Assembly: GCF_051401765.1 (NCBI RefSeq) | Contig: NW_027480422.1 | Location: forward strand, 21,656,001 to 21,720,000 | DNA length: 64,000 nt | Origin: Calliopsis andreniformis | Taxonomy: Eukaryota > Arthropoda > Insecta > Hymenoptera > Andrenidae | Direction of reading: 5' to 3' | Shown: positions 1 to 13,621 of the stretch, one piece after another | Position numbering within the stretch: the stretch's first letter is position 1 | Layout of the letters: each line of letters opens with the position of its first letter | The notes under the pieces: generated by a model | Database searches by the model: none | What the model was told of the DNA's origin: nothing | Seen by the model: the letters and a program-made list of their open reading frames with translations, nothing else | Translations under genes and position numbers: made by a program

Positions 1-1130
1 CCTGTTATAGGATTGAAAAACTGTTGTATTTATATTGTATTTTATGCTTCTGGCGTTGACTTCTAAGGCCGCAGCTATTCAATGTGGTGGAGCAACGCCC
101 TAGAGTGAAGCCTAGGTTGGCCGGAACGTAGAAATGACCATACCTTTCACACTGGTTGCAATTATTCCTGTTATACAAGGGAAAAACAGTTGTATTTATA
201 TTGTATTTTATGCTTCTGGCGTTGAGTTCTTAGGCCCTAACTATTCGATCTGGTGGAGCAACGCCCTAGAGTGTACCCTAGGTTGCACCGGAATGTAGAA
301 ATGACCATCACTTTCACACTGATTGCAATTATTCTTGTTATACGATGGAAAAACTGTTGTACATATATCGTATTTTATGCTTCTGGCGTTGACTTCTTAG
401 GCCCTAACTATTCGATCAGGCGGAGCAACGCCCTAGGGTGAAGCCTAGGTTGCTCGGAACCTGGAAATGACCATAACTTTCATCCTGGTTGCAATTATTC
501 GTTTTATACGATGGAATTACTGTTGTATTAAGTTTGTATTTGGTGCTTCTGGCGTTGACTTCTTAGGCCCTAACTATTCGATCTGGTGGAGCAACGCCCT
601 AGAGTGAAGCCTAGGTTGCCCGGAACGTAGAAATGACCATAACTATCAGACTGGTTGCAATTATTCGTTTTATACGATGCATAGACTGTTGTATTTATAT
701 TGTATTTTATAGTCATGGCGTTGTCTTCTAGGGCTGTAGCTATTCGATGTGGTTGAGCAACGCCCTAGAGTGAAGCATAGGTTGCGCGGAACGTAGAAAT
801 GACCATTACTTCCACACTGTTTGCAATTATTCGTATTATACAGTGGAACAACTGTTGTATTTATATGGCATTTTATGCTTCTGGCACTGACTTCTGAGGC
901 CCCAACTATTCCATGTGGTGGAGCAACGCCCTAGAGTGAAGCCTAGGTTGCCCGGAACGTGGAAATGACCATAGCTTTCACACTGGTTGCAATTATTCCT
1001 GTTATACAAGGGAAAAACTGTTGTGTTTATATAGCATTTTATGCTTCTGGCGTTGACTTCTTAGGACCTAACTATTCGATCCGGAGGAGCAACGCCCTAG
1101 AGTGAAGCCTAGGTTGCCCGGAATGCAGAA
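1..1130 (+). repeat. Diverged monomers, left end
   Basis: About seven units, the first truncated by the window edge. They differ from one another at many positions (for example TATACAAGGGAAAAAC versus TATACGATGGAAAAAC, and TTCTTAGGCCC versus TTCTAGGGCTG). No obvious internal higher-order repeat. Nothing other than satellite is present. Confidence 0.9.
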
Positions 1131-2125
1131 ATGACCATCACTTTCACACTGGTGGCAACTATTCCTGTTATACGATGGACAAACTGTTGGATTTTTAATG
1201 TACTTTATGCTTCTGGCGTTGACTTGTAAGGCCCTATGTATTCGATCTGGTGGAGCAATGTCTCAGAGTTAAGACTAGGATGCCCGCAACGTAGAAATGT
1301 CAATTACTTTCACACTGGTTGCAATTATTCGTTTTATACGATGGAAAAACTGTTGAACATATATCGTATTTTATGCTTCTGGCGTTGACTTCTTAGGCCC
1401 TAACTATTCGATCAGGTGGAGCACGCCCTAGAGTGAAGCCTAGGTTGCCCGGAACGTAGAAATGACCATAACTTTCATACTGGTTGCAATTATTCGTTTT
1501 ATACGATGGAAAAACTGTTGTATTTATATTGTATTTTATGCTTCTGGCGTTCACTTGTTAGGCCCTAACTGTTCGATCTGGTGGAGCAACGCCCTAGAGA
1601 GAAGCCTAGATTGCCCGGAACGTAGAAATGAGCATAACTATCAGACTGGTTGCAATTATTCGTTTTATACGATGGAAAGACTGTTGTATTTATAATGTAT
1701 TTTATAGTCATGGCGTTGTCTTGTAGGGCCGTAGCTATTCGATGTGGTTGAGCAACGCCATAGAGTGAAGCATATGTTGCGCGGAACGTAGAAATGACCA
1801 TTACTTCCACACTGTTTGCAATTATTCGTATTATACAGTGGAACAACTGTTGTATTTATATGGCATTTTATGCTTCTGGCACTGAGTTCTAAGGCCCTAA
1901 CTAATCCATGTGGTGGAGCAACGCCCTAGAGTGAAGCCTAGGTTGCCCGGAACGTAGAAATGACCATAGCTTTCACACTGGTTGCAATTATTCCTGTTAT
2001 ACAAGGGAAAAACTGTTGTATTTATATAGCATTTTATGCTTCTGGCGTTGACTTCTTAGGACCTAACTATTCGATCTGGTGGAGCATGGCCCTGGAGTGA
2101 AGCCTAGGTTGCCCGGAATGTAGAA
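1131..2125 (+). repeat. 6-monomer block, diverged copy 1 (995 bp)
   Basis: Homologous, monomer for monomer, to 2790-3784 at an offset of 1659 bp. Shared marks are the GTTGGATTTT monomer with CTCAGAGTTAAG, the following CATATATCGTATTTT monomer with the one-base-short GGTGGAGCACGCCC, and the TATATGGCATTTTATG monomer. It is visibly more diverged than copies 2 and 3 are from each other, most clearly in its first monomer. Confidence 0.75.
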
Positions 2126-2789
2126 ATGACCACCACTATCACACTGGTTGCAATTATTCTTGTTATACGATGGAAAAACTGTTGTATTTATTTTGTATTT
2201 TATGCTTCGGGCGTTGACTTCTAAGGCCCCAACTATTCGATCTGGTGGAGCATGGCCCTAGAGTGAAGCCTAGGTTGCCCGGAATGTAGAAATGACCATC
2301 ACTATCACACTGTTTGCAATTATTCTTGTTATACGATGGAAAAACTGTTGTATTTATTTTGTATTTTATGCCTCTGGCGTTGACTCCTAAGGCCGTAGCT
2401 ATTCGATGTGGTGGAGCAACGCCCTATAGTGAAGCCTAGGTTGCTCGGAACCTAGAAATGACCATAACTTTCATCCTGGTTGCAATTATTCGTTTTATAC
2501 GATGGAATTACTGTTGTATTAATTTTGTATTTGGTGCTTCTGGCGTTGACTTCTTAGGCCCTAACTATTCGATCTGGTGGAGCAACGCCCTAGAGCGAAG
2601 CCTAGGTTGCCCGGAATGTAGAAATGACCATCACTTTCACACTGGTTGCAATTATTCTTGTTATATGATGGAAAAACTGTTGTATTTATTTTGTATTTTA
2701 TGCTTCTGGCATTGACTTCTAAGGCCCTAACTATTCCATCTGGTGGAGCAACGCCCTAGAGTGGAGCCTAGTTCGCCCGAAACGTAGAA
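2126..2789 (+). repeat. Four-monomer spacer between 6-mer copies 1 and 2
   Basis: 664 bp = 4 x 166. Its first two monomers (CACTATCACACTG, TTCTTGTTATACG, GAGCATGGCCC) match the two monomers that follow copy 3 at 4780-5110. The 6-mer plus this tail was therefore probably an older, longer unit, and the tail was lost between copies 2 and 3. Confidence 0.7.
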
Positions 2790-3784
2790 ATGATCATTAC
2801 CTTCACTCTGGTTGCAGTTATTCCAGCTATACGATGGACAAACTGTTGGATTTTGATTGTACTTTATACTTCTGGCGTTGACTTCTAAGGCCCTATGTAT
2901 TCCATCTGGTGTAGCAATGCCTCAGAGTTAAGTCTAGGATGCCCGCAACGTAGAAATGTCTATTACTTTCACACTGGTTGCAATTATTCGTTTTATACGA
3001 TGGAAAAACTGTTGTACATATATCGTATTTTTTGCTTCTGGCGTTGACTTCTTAGGCCCTAACTATTCGATCAGGTGGAGCACGCCCTAGAGTGAAGCCT
3101 AGGTTGCCCGGAACGTAGAAATGACCATAACTTTCATACTGGTTGCAATTATTCGTTTTATACGATGGAAAAACTGTTGTATTTATATTGTATTTTATGC
3201 TTCTGGCGTTCACTTGTTAGGCCCTAACTATTCGATCTGGTGGAGCAACGCCCTAGAGAGAAGCCTAGATTGCCCGGAACGTAGAAATGAGCATAACTAT
3301 CAGGCTGGTTGCAATTATTCGTTTTATACGATGGAAAGACTGTTGTATTTATATTGCATTTTATAGTCATGGCGTTGTCTTCTAGGGCCGTAGCTATTCG
3401 ATGTGGTTGAGCAACGCCCTAGAGTGAAGCATATGTTGCGCGGAACGTAGAAATGACCATTACTTCCACACTGTTTGCAATTATTCGTATTATACAGTGG
3501 AACAACTGTTGTATTTATATGGCATTTTATGCTTCTGGCACTGAGTTCTAAGGCCCTAACTAATCCATGTGGTGGAGCAACGCCCTAGAGTGAAGCCTAG
3601 GTTGCCCGGAACGTAGAAATGACCATAGCTTTCACACTGGTTGCAATTATTCCTGTTATACAAGGGAAAAACTGTTGTATTTATATAGCATTTTATGCTT
3701 CTGGCGTTGACTTCTTAGGACCTAACTATTCGATCTGGTGGAGCATGGCCCTGGAGTGAAGCCTAGGTTGCCCGGAATGTAGAA
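2790..3784 (+). repeat. 6-monomer HOR block, copy 2 (995 bp)
   Basis: Directly followed by a near-identical copy at 3785-4779 (offset 995 = 6 x 166 - 1). The missing base is in GGTGGAGCACGCCC, where other monomers read GAGCAACGCCC. The first monomer is marked by ATGATCATTACCTTCACTC and TTCCAGCTATACGATGG. Confidence 0.88.
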
Positions 3785-4779
3785 ATGATCATTACCTTCA
3801 CTCTGGTTGCAGTTATTCCAGCTATACGATGGACAAACTGTTGGATTTTGATTGTACTTTATACTTCTGGCGTTGACTTCTAAGGCCCTATGTATTCCAT
3901 CTGGTGTAGCAATGCCTCAGAGTTAAGTCTAGGATGCCCGCAACGTAGAAATGTCTATTACTTTCACACTGGTTGCAATTATTCGTTTTATACGATGGAA
4001 AAACTGTTGTACATATATCGTATTTTTTGCTTCTGGCGTTGACTTCTTAGGCCCTAACTATTCGATCAGGTGGAGCACGCCCTAGAGTGAAGCCTAGGTT
4101 GCCCGGAACGTAGAAATGACCATAACTTTCATACTGGTTGCAATTATTCGTTTTATACGATGGAAAAACTGTTGTATTTATATTGTATTTTATGCTTCTG
4201 GCGTTCACTTGTTAGGCCCTAACTATTCGATCTGGTGGAGCAACGCCCTAGAGAGAAGCCTAGATTGCCCGGAACGTAGAAATGAGCATAACTATCAGGC
4301 TGGTTGCAATTATTCGTTTTATACGATGGAAAGACTGTTGTATTTATATTGCATTTTATAGTCATGGCGTTGTCTTCTAGGGCCGTAGCTATTCGATGTG
4401 GTTGAGCAACGCCCTAGAGTGAAGCATATGTTGCGCGGAACGTAGAAATGACCATTACTTCCACACTGTTTGCAATTATTCGTATTATACAGTGGAACAA
4501 CTGTTGTATTTATATGGCATTTTATGCTTCTGGCACTGAGTTCTAAGGCCCTAACTAATCCATGTGGTGGAGCAACGCCCTAGAGTGAAGCCTAGGTTGC
4601 CCGGAACGTAGAAATGACCATAGCTTTCACACTGGTTGCAATTATTCCTGTTATACAAGGGAAAAACTGTTGTATTTATATAGCATTTTATGCTTCTGGC
4701 GTTGACTTCTTAGGACCTAACTATTCGATCTGGTGGAGCATGGCCCTAGAGTGAAGCCTAGGTTGCCCGGAATGTAGAA
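3785..4779 (+). repeat. 6-monomer HOR block, copy 3 (995 bp)
   Basis: Tandem copy of 2790-3784. Very few differences are visible by eye, for example CCCTGGAG near the end of copy 2 against CCCTAGAG at the end of copy 3. This is a recent duplication inside an otherwise diverged zone. Confidence 0.88.
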
Positions 4780-5609
4780 ATGACCATCACTATCACACTG
4801 GTTGCAATTATTCTTGTTATACGATGGAAAAACTGTTGTATTTATTTTGTATTTTATGCTTCGGGCGTTGACTTTTAAGGCCCCAACTATTCGATCTGGT
4901 GGAGCATGGCCCTAGAGTGAAGCCTAGGTTGCCCGGAATGTAGAAATGACCATCACTATCACACTTGTTGCAATTATTCTTGTTATACGATGGAAAAACT
5001 GTTGTATTTATTTTGTATTTTATGCCTCTGGCGTTGACTCCTAAGGCCGTAGCTATTCGATGTGGTGGAGCAACGCCCTATTGTGAAGCCTAGGTTGCGC
5101 GGAATGTAGAAATGACCATCACTTTCACACTGGTGGCAATTATTCCTGTTATACGATGGACAAACTGTTGGATTTTTAATGTACTTTATGCTTCTGGCGT
5201 TGACTTCTAAGGCCCTATGCATTCGATGTGGTGGAGCAATGTCTCAGTGTTAAGTCTAGGATTCCCGGAACGTAGAAATGGCCGTTACTTTCACACTGGT
5301 TGCAATTACTCATTTTATGCGATGGAAAAACAGTTGTACATATATCGTATTTTATGCTTCTGGCATTGATTTCTTAGGCCCTAACTATTCGATCTGGTGG
5401 AGCAACGCCCTAGGGTGAAGTCTAGGTTGCCCGGAACGTAGAAATGACCATAACTATCAGACTGGTTGCAATTATTCGTTTTATACGATGCATAGACTGT
5501 TGTGTTTATATTGTATTTTATATTTATGGCGTTGTCTTCTAGGGCCGTAGCTATTCAATGTGGATGAGCAACGCCCTAGAGTGAAGCCTAGGTTGCCCGG
5601 AACGTAGAA
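4780..5609 (+). repeat. Five diverged monomers
   Basis: 830 bp = 5 x 166. The first two units repeat the tail seen at 2126-2450 (GCATGGCCC, TTCTTGTTATACG). The rest are individual variants. No other content. Confidence 0.8.
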
Positions 5610-6350
5610 ATGACCATTACTTCCACAATGTTTGCAGTTATTCGTATTATACAGTGGAACAACTGTTGCATTTATATGGCATTTTATGCTTCTGGCGTTG
5701 ACTTCTAAGGCCGCAGCTATTCGATGTGGTGGAGGAACGCCCTGGAGTGAAGCCTAGATTGCCCGGAAAGTAGAAATGACCATACCTTTCACACTGGTTG
5801 CAATTATTCCTGTTATACGATGGAAAAGCTGTTGTATTTGTATTGTATTTTATGCTTCTGGCGTGGACTTCCTAGGCCCTAACTATTCGATCTGGTGGAA
5901 CGACGCCCTAGGGTGCAGCCTAGGTTGCCGGTATCGTAGAAATGACCATACCTTTCACACTGGTTGCAACTATTCCTGTTATACGATGGTAAAACTGTTG
6001 TATTTCTATTGTATTTTATGCTTCTGCCGTTGACTTGTTAGGCCCTAACTACTCGATCTGGTGGAGCAACGCGCTAGAGAGAAGCCTAGATTGCCCGGAA
6101 CGTAGAAATGACCATAACTATCAGACTGGTTGCAATTATTCGTTTTATACGATGGAAAGACTGTTGTACATATATCGTATTTTATGCTTCTGGCGTTGAC
6201 TTCTTAGGCCCTAACTATTCGATCTGGTGGAGCAACGCCACATGGTGAAGCCTAGGTTGCCCTGAACGTAGAAATAACCATAACTTTCATACTGGTTGCA
6301 ATTATTCGTTTTATACAATGGAAACACTGTTGTATTTATATTGTATTTTA
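5610..6350 (+). repeat. Duplicated block, copy 1 (offset 1493 bp)
   Basis: Matches about 7103-7843. Shared rare variants include AACAACTGTTGCATTTATATGG, GTAGAAATGACCATACC, GTGGAACGACGCCCTAGGG with CCGGTATCG, GAGCAACGCGCTAG and CCTGAACGTAGAAATAACC. The offset is 9 x 166 - 1. Confidence 0.8.
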
Positions 6351-7102
6351 TGCTTCAGGCGTTGACTTCTTAGGCCCTAACTATTCGCTCTGGTGGAACA
6401 ATGCCCTAGAGTCATGCCTAGGTCGCCCGGATCGTAGAAATGACCATTACTTGCACACTGGATGCAGTTATCGTTTTATACGATGGAAAAACTGTTGTAT
6501 TTATTTTGTATTTGGTGCTCCTGGCGTTGACTTCTTAGGCCCTAACTATTGGATCTGGTGGACCAACGCCCTAGTGTGAAGCCTAGGTTGCCCGGAACGT
6601 AGAAATGACCATAGCTTTCACACTGGTTGCAATTATTTCTGTTATACAAGGGAAAAACTGTTGTATTTATGTTGTATTTTATGCTTCTGGCGTCGACTTC
6701 TTAGGCCCTAACTATTCGATCTGGTGAAGCAACGCCCTAGAGTGAAGCCTAGGTCGCACGGAACGTAGAAATGACCATTACTTCCTCACTGTTTGCAATT
6801 ATTCATTTTATACAATGGAAAAACTGTTGTATTTATATTGTAGTTTATGCTTCTCGCATTGACCTCTAAGGCCCTAACTATTTGATGTGGTGGAGCTACG
6901 ACATAGAGCGAAACCTAGGTTGCTCAGAACGTAGAAGTGACCATATCTTTCACACTGTTTGCAATTATTCCTGATATACGTTTCAAGAACTGTTGTATTT
7001 AAATTGTATTTTATGCTTCTGGCGTTGACTTCTAAGGACGGAGCTATTCGATGTGGTTTAGCAACGCCCTAGAGTGAAGCCTAGGTTGTCCGGAACGTAG
7101 AA
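6351..7102 (+). repeat. Diverged monomers between duplicated blocks
   Basis: About four and a half units, each different. One carries a single-base deletion (GCAGTTATCGTTTT near 6466). Nothing other than satellite is present. Confidence 0.8.
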
Positions 7103-7843
7103 ATGACCATTACTTCCTCAATGTTTGCAATTATTCGTATTATACAGTGGAACAACTGTTGCATTTATATGGCATTTTATGCTTCTGGCGTTGACTTCTA
7201 AGGCCGCAGCTATTCGATGTGGTGGAGAAACGCCCTGGAGTGAAGCCTAGATTGCCCGGAAAGTAGAAATGACCATACCTTTCACACTGGTTGCAATTAT
7301 TCCTGTTATACGATGGAAAAGCTGTTGTATTTGTATTGTATTTTATGCTTCTGGCGTAGACTTCCTAGGCCCTAACTATTCGATCTGGTGGAACGACGCC
7401 CTAGGGTGCAGCCTAGGTTGCCGGTATCGTAGAAATGACCATATCTTTCACACTGGTTGCAACTATTCCTGTTATACGATGGTAAAACTGTTGTATTTCT
7501 ATTGTATTTTATGCTTCTGGCGTTGACTTGTTAGGCCCTAACTACTCGATCTGGTGGAGCAACGCGCTAGAGAGAAGCCTAGATTGCCGGGAACGTAGAA
7601 TTGACCATAACTATCAGACTGGTTGCAATTATTCGTTTTATACGATGGAAAGACTGTTGTACATATATCGTATTTTATGCTTCTGGCGTTGACTTCTTAG
7701 GTCCTATCTATTCGATCTGGTGGAGCAACGCCCCATGGTGAAGCCTAGGTTGCCCTGAACGTAGAAATAACCATAACTTTCATACTGGTTGCAATTATTC
7801 GTTTTATACAATGGAAAAACTGTTGTATTTATATTGTATTTTA
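7103..7843 (+). repeat. Duplicated block, copy 2 (offset 1493 bp)
   Basis: Second copy of the block at 5610-6350. Differences are single bases, such as GGAGAAACG for GGAGGAACG, GCGTAGACTTCC for GCGTGGACTTCC and CCCCATGG for CCACATGG. Homology stops near 7848, where one copy reads TTCAGGCG and the other TTCAGCCG. Confidence 0.8.
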
Positions 7844-10754
7844 TGCTTCAGCCGTTGACTTCTAAGGCCGTAGCTATTCGATGCGGTGGAGCACCGCCCT
7901 AGAGGGAAGCCTAGGTTGCCCGGAACGTAGAAATGACCGTTACTTCCACACTGTTAGTAATTATTCATTTTATGCAATGGAAAAGCTGTTGTATCTATAC
8001 TGTATTTTATGCTTCTGGCGATGACTTCCAAGGCACTCCGTATTCGATGTGATGGAGCAACGCCCTAGAGCGAAACCTAGGTTGAGCGGAACGTAGAAAT
8101 GACCATTACTTTCACACAGGTTGCAATTATTCCTGTTATAGGATGGAAAAACTGTTGTATTTATTTTGTATTTTATGCTTCTGGCGGTGACTTCTTAGCC
8201 CCTAACTAGTGGATCTGGTGGAGCAACGCCCTAGAGTGAAGTCTAGATTGCCCGGAACGTAGAAATGACTATTACTCTCACACTGTTTGCAATTATTCAT
8301 TTTATACGATCGAAAAACTGTTGTATTTATATTGTATTTTATTCTTCTGGCATTGACTTTTAAGGCCCTAACTATTCGATGTGGTGGAGCAACGCCCTAG
8401 AGTGAAGCCTAGGTTGACCGGAACGTAGCAATGACTAATACTTTCACACTGTTTGCAATTATTCATTTTATACGATTGAAAAACTATTTTATTTTTATTG
8501 TATTTTACGTTTCGGGCGTTGACTTCCAAGGGCCTAGCTATTCGATCTGGTGGAGGAACGCCCTAGAGTGAAGCCTAGGTTGCCCGGAACGTAGAAATGA
8601 CCGTTACTTTCGCAGTGTTTGCAAATATACATTATATATGATGGAAAAGCTGTTGTATTTATATTGTATTTTATGCTTCTGGCGTTAAATTCTAAGTCCC
8701 TAGCTATTCGATCTGGTGCAGCAACGCCCTGGAGTGAAGCCTAGGCTACCCGGCACATAGAAATGACCAGTACTTTCTCACAGTTTGCAAATATACATTA
8801 TATACGATGGAAAGAATGTAGTATCAATGTTGTATTTTATGCTTCTGGCGCTGACTTCTTAGGTCCTAACTATTGGATCTGGTGGAGCAACGCCCTGGGG
8901 TGAAGCCCAGGTTGCGCAGAACGTAGAAAAGATCATAACTTTCACACTGGTTTCAATTATTCGTTTTATACAATGGAAAAACTGTTCTATTTATTTTGTA
9001 TTTTATGCTTCGGGCGTTGTCTTCTAAGGCCCTAACTATTCGATCTGGTTAAGCAACGGCCTGGAGTGAAGCCTAGGTTGCCCGGAACGAAGAAATGACC
9101 ATTACCTTCACACTGTTTGCGATTATTCATTTTATACGATGCTAAAACTGTTGTACTTAGGTTGTATTTTATTCTTCTGGCATTGAATTCTATGTCCCTA
9201 GTTGTTCGATCTGGTGGAGCAACGCCCTAGAGTGAAACCTAGGTTGCCCGGGACGTAGTAGTGGCCATTGCCTTCACACTGTTTGCGATTATTAATTTTA
9301 TAAGATGGTAAAAGTGTTGTACTTGGGTTGTATTTTATGCTTCTGGCCTTGACTTCTAAGGCCCTAACTATGCGATGTGGTGGAGCAACGCCCTAGAGTG
9401 AAACCTAGGTTGCCCGGAACGTAGAAATGACCATAGCTTTCACACTGGTTGCAATTATTCCTGTTATACAAGGGAAACACTGTTGTATTTATATTGTATT
9501 TTATGCTTCTGGCGTTGACTTCTTAGGCCCTAACTATTCGATCTGGTACAGCAACGCCCTAGAGTGAAGCCTAGGTTACCCGGATCGTAGAAATGACCAG
9601 TACTTTCACACTGGTTGCAGTTATTCCTGTTATACAATCGAAGAACTGATGCATTTTTATTGTATTTTATGCTTCTAGCGTTGTTTTCAAAGTCCCTAAC
9701 TATTCGATCTGGTGGAGCGACGCCCTACAGTTAAGCCTAGGTTGCCCGGAACGTAGAAATGACCATGTCTTTCACACTGTTTGCAATTATTCCTGTTATA
9801 CGGTGGAAAAGCTGTTGTATTTATGTTGTATTTAATGCTGCTGGCGTTGACTTCTAAGGCTATAGCTATTCGATGTGATCGAGCAACGCCCTAGAGTTAA
9901 GCCAAGGTTGCCCAGAACGTAGAAATGACCATAACTTTCACACTGGTTTCAATTATTCGTTCTATACAATGGAAAAACTGTTCTCTTTATTTTGTATTTT
10001 ATGCTTCGGGCGTTGACTTGTAAGTCCCTAACTATTCGGTCTGGTCGAGCAACGCCCTAGAGTGAAGCCTAGGTTGCCCGGAACGTAGTAATGGCCATTA
10101 CCTTCACACTGTTTGCTATTATTCATTTTATACGATGGTAAAACTGTTGTACTTGGGTTGTATATTATGCTTCAGGCGTTGACTTCTAAGGCCGTAGCTA
10201 TTCGATGTGGTGGAGCATCGCCCTAGAGTGAAGCCTAGGTTGCCCGGAACGTAGAAGTGACCATTACTTCCACACTGTTTGCAATTATTCATATGATACA
10301 GTGGAAAAACTGTTGTATTTATATTGTATTTTATGCTTCTGGCATTGACTTCTAAGGCCCTAACTATTCGATGTGGTGGAGCAACGCCCTAGAGTGAAGC
10401 CTAGGTTGCCCGGAACGTAGAAATGACCATAGCTTACACACTGGTTGCAATTATTCCTGTTATACAAGGGAAAAACTGTTGTACTTATATTGTATTTTAT
10501 GCTTCTGGCGTTGACTTCTTAGGCCCTAACTATTCGATCTGGTGGAGCAACATCCTAGAGTGAAGCCTAGGTTGCCCGGTACGTGGAAGTGACCATTACC
10601 TTCACACTGTTTGCGTTTATTCATTTTATACGATGGTAAAGCTGTTGTACTTAAGTTGTATTTTATTCTTCTGGCGTTGAATTTTAAGTCCCTAGGTATT
10701 CGACCTGGTGGAGCAACGCCCTGGAGTGAAGCCTAGGCTACCTGGAACGTAGAT
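7844..10754 (+). repeat. Diverged monomer zone without clear HOR
   Basis: About 17.5 units with high mutual divergence. First appearances here include GATGGTAAAACTGTTGTACTT (about 9145) and the GTTTGCGATTATTCATTTTA type, which become common later. No block duplication was evident by eye. Confidence 0.75.
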
Positions 10755-10899
10755 ATGACCAGTACTTTCACACTGGTTGCAGTTATTCCTGTTATACAAT
10801 GGAAAAACTGTTGCATTTTTACTGTATTTTATGCTTCTGGTGTTGTATTCAAAGTCCCTAACTATTCGATCTGGTGGAGCAACGCCCTGGAGTTAAGCC

Positions 10900-11240
10900 A
10901 AGGTTGCCCGGAACATAGAAATGACCAGTACTTTCACACTGGTTGCAGTTATTCCTGTTATACAATGGAAAAACTGTTGCATTTTTATTGTATTTTATGC
11001 TTCTGGCGTTGTATACAAAGTCCCTAACTATTCGATGTGGTGGTGCAGCGCCCTAGAGTGAAGCCTAGGTTACCCGGAACATAGAAATGACCAGTACTTT
11101 TACAATGGTTGTAGCTTTCCTGTTATACGATGGAAAAACTGTTGTATTTTTATTTCATTTTATGCTTCTGGCGTTGACTTCTAAGTCCCTAGCCATTCGA
11201 TCTGGTGGACCAACGCCCTAGAGTGAAGCCTAGGTTGCCC
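10900..11240 (+). repeat. Two-monomer block, duplicated at 12392-12732
   Basis: Offset 1492 bp (9 x 166 - 2). Shared rare marks: GTTGTATACAAAGTCCC, GGTGGTGCAGCGCCC, GACCAGTACTTTTACAATGG and GTTGTAGCTTTCCTG. Confidence 0.75.
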
Positions 11241-12435
11241 GGAACGTAGGAATGACCATCACCTTCACTCTGGTTGCAATTATTCCTGTTATACGATGGA
11301 AAAGCTGTTGTATTTATATTATATTTTATGCTTCAGGCGTTGACTTCTAAGGCCGTAGCTATTCGATGTGGTGGAGCAACGCCCTAGAGTGAAGCCTAGG
11401 TTACCCGGAACGTAGAAAAGACAAGTACTTTCACACTGGTTGCAGTTATTCCTGTTATACAATGGAAAAACTGTTGCGTTTTTATTGTATTTTATGCTTC
11501 TGCCGTTGTATTCAGAGTCCGCAACTATTCGATCTGGTGGAGCAACGCCCTGGAGTTAAGCGAAGGTTGCCCGGAACGTAGAAATGACCATAACGTTAAC
11601 ACTGGTTGCAATTATTCGTCCTATACAATGGAAAAACTATTCTATTTATTTCGTATTTCCTGATTCGGCCGTTGAGTTCTAAGGCCCTAACTCTTCGATC
11701 TAGTGGAGCATCGCCCTACAGCTAAGCCTAGGTTGCCCGGAACGTAGAAATGACCTGTACTTTCACACTGGCTGCAATTATTCCTGATATAGGATGGAAA
11801 AACTGTTGCATTTTTATTGTATTTTATGCTTCTGGCGTTAAGTTCTAGGTCCCTAACTATTCGACCTGGTGGAGCAACGCCCTACAGTTAAGCCTAGGTT
11901 GCCCGGACCGTAGAAGTGACCATAGCTTTCACACTGGTTGCAATTATTCCTGTTATACAAGGGAAAAACTGTTGTATTTATATTGTATTTTATGCTTCTG
12001 GCGTTGACTTCTTAGTAACTAACTACTCGATCTGGTGGAGCAACGCCCTAGAGTGAAGCCTAGGATGCCCGGAAGGTAGAAATGACCATTACCTTCACAC
12101 TGTTTGCGATTATTCATTTTATACGATGGTAAAACTGTTGTACTTATGTTGTATTTTATTCTTCTGGCGTTGAATTCTACGTCCCTAGCTATTCGATCTG
12201 GTGGAGCAACGCCCTAGAGTGGAGCCTAGGTTACCCTGGACCTAGAAATGACCAGTACTTTCACACTGGTTACAGCTTTCCTGTTATTCGATGGAAAAAC
12301 TCGTGCATTTTTATTGTATTTTATGCTTCTGGCGTTGTATTCAAAGTCCCTAACTATTCGATCTGGTGGAGCAACGCCCTAGAGTAAAGCCTAGGTTACC
12401 CGGAACATAGAAATGACCAGTACTTTCACACTGGT
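11135..12435 (+). repeat. ~1.3-kb block, copy 1 (offset 2487 bp)
   Basis: Repeated at about 13622-14922. Shared distinctive strings in the same order: CGTAGGAATGACCATCACC, GTAGAAAAGACAAGTAC, TTGCGTTTTTATTG, GTATTTCCTGATTCGGCCG, CTACAGCTAAGCC, GACCGTAGAAGTGACC, TTCTTAGTAACTAACTAC and TTACCCTGGACCTAG. The offset is 15 x 166 - 3, consistent with 165-bp units inside. Confidence 0.85.
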
Positions 12436-12732
12436 TGCAGTTATTCCTGTTATACAATGGAAAAACTGTTGCATTTTTATTGTATTTTATGCTTCTGGCG
12501 TTGTATACAAAGTCCCTAACTATTCGATGTGGTGGTGCAGCGCCCTAGAGTGAAGCCTAGGTTACCCGGAACATAGAAATGACCAGTACTTTTACAATGG
12601 TTGTAGCTTTCCTGTTATACGATGGAAAAACTGTTGTATTTTTATTTCATTTTATGCTTCTGGCGTTGACTTCTAAGACCCTAGCTATTCGATCTGGTGG
12701 ACCAACGCCCTAGAGTGAAGCCTAGGTTTCCC
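12392..12732 (+). repeat. Second copy of the 10900-11240 block
   Basis: Matches the earlier block at offset 1492 bp, including GTTGTATACAAAG, GGTGGTGCAGCG and TTTTACAATGG. Differences include CTAAGACCCTAGCTATTC for CTAAGTCCCTAGCCATTC. Confidence 0.75.
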
Positions 12733-13621
12733 GGAACGTAGAAATGACCATCACCTTCACTCTGGTTGCAATTATTCCTGTTATACGATGGAAAAACTGT
12801 TGCATTTTTATTGTATTTTATGCTTCTGGCGTTGTATTCAAAGTCCCTAACTATTCGATGTTGTGGAGCAACGCCCTAGAGTGAAGCCTAGGTTGCCCGG
12901 AACGTGGAACTGACCATTACCTTCGCACTGTTTGCGATTATTCATTTTATACGATGGTAAAACTGTTGTACTTATGTTGTATTTTATTCTTCTGGCGTTG
13001 AATTCTACGTCCCTAGCTATTCGATCTGGTGGAGCAACGTCCTGGAGTTTAGCCTAGGTTGCCCGGAAAGTAGAAATGACAATAACATTCATACTGGTTG
13101 CAGTTATTCCTGTTATACAATGGAAAAACTGTTGCATTTTTATTGTATTTTATGCTTCTGCCGTTGTATTCAAAGTCCCCAACTATTCGATCTGGTGGAG
13201 CAACGCCCTAGAGTGAAGCCTAGGTTACCCGGAACATAGAAATGACCAGTACTTTCACACTGGTTGCAGCTTTCCTGTTACACGATGGAAAAACTGTTGC
13301 ATTTTTATTGTGTTTTATGCTTCTGGCGTTGTATTCAAAGTCCCTAACTATTCGATCTGGTGGAGCAACGTCATGGAGTTAAGCCTATGTTGCCCGGAAA
13401 GTAGAAATGACCATAACTTTCACAATGTGTGCAATCATTCGTTTTATGCGATGGAAAAGCTGTTGTATTTATATTGTATTTTATGCCTCTGGAGTTGACT
13501 TCTAAGTCCCTAGCCATTCGATCTGGTGGACCAACGCCCTAGAGTGAAGCCTAGGTTGCCCGGAACGTAGAAATGACCATAACATTCATACTGGTTGCAA
13601 TTATTCGTTTAATAGGATGGA

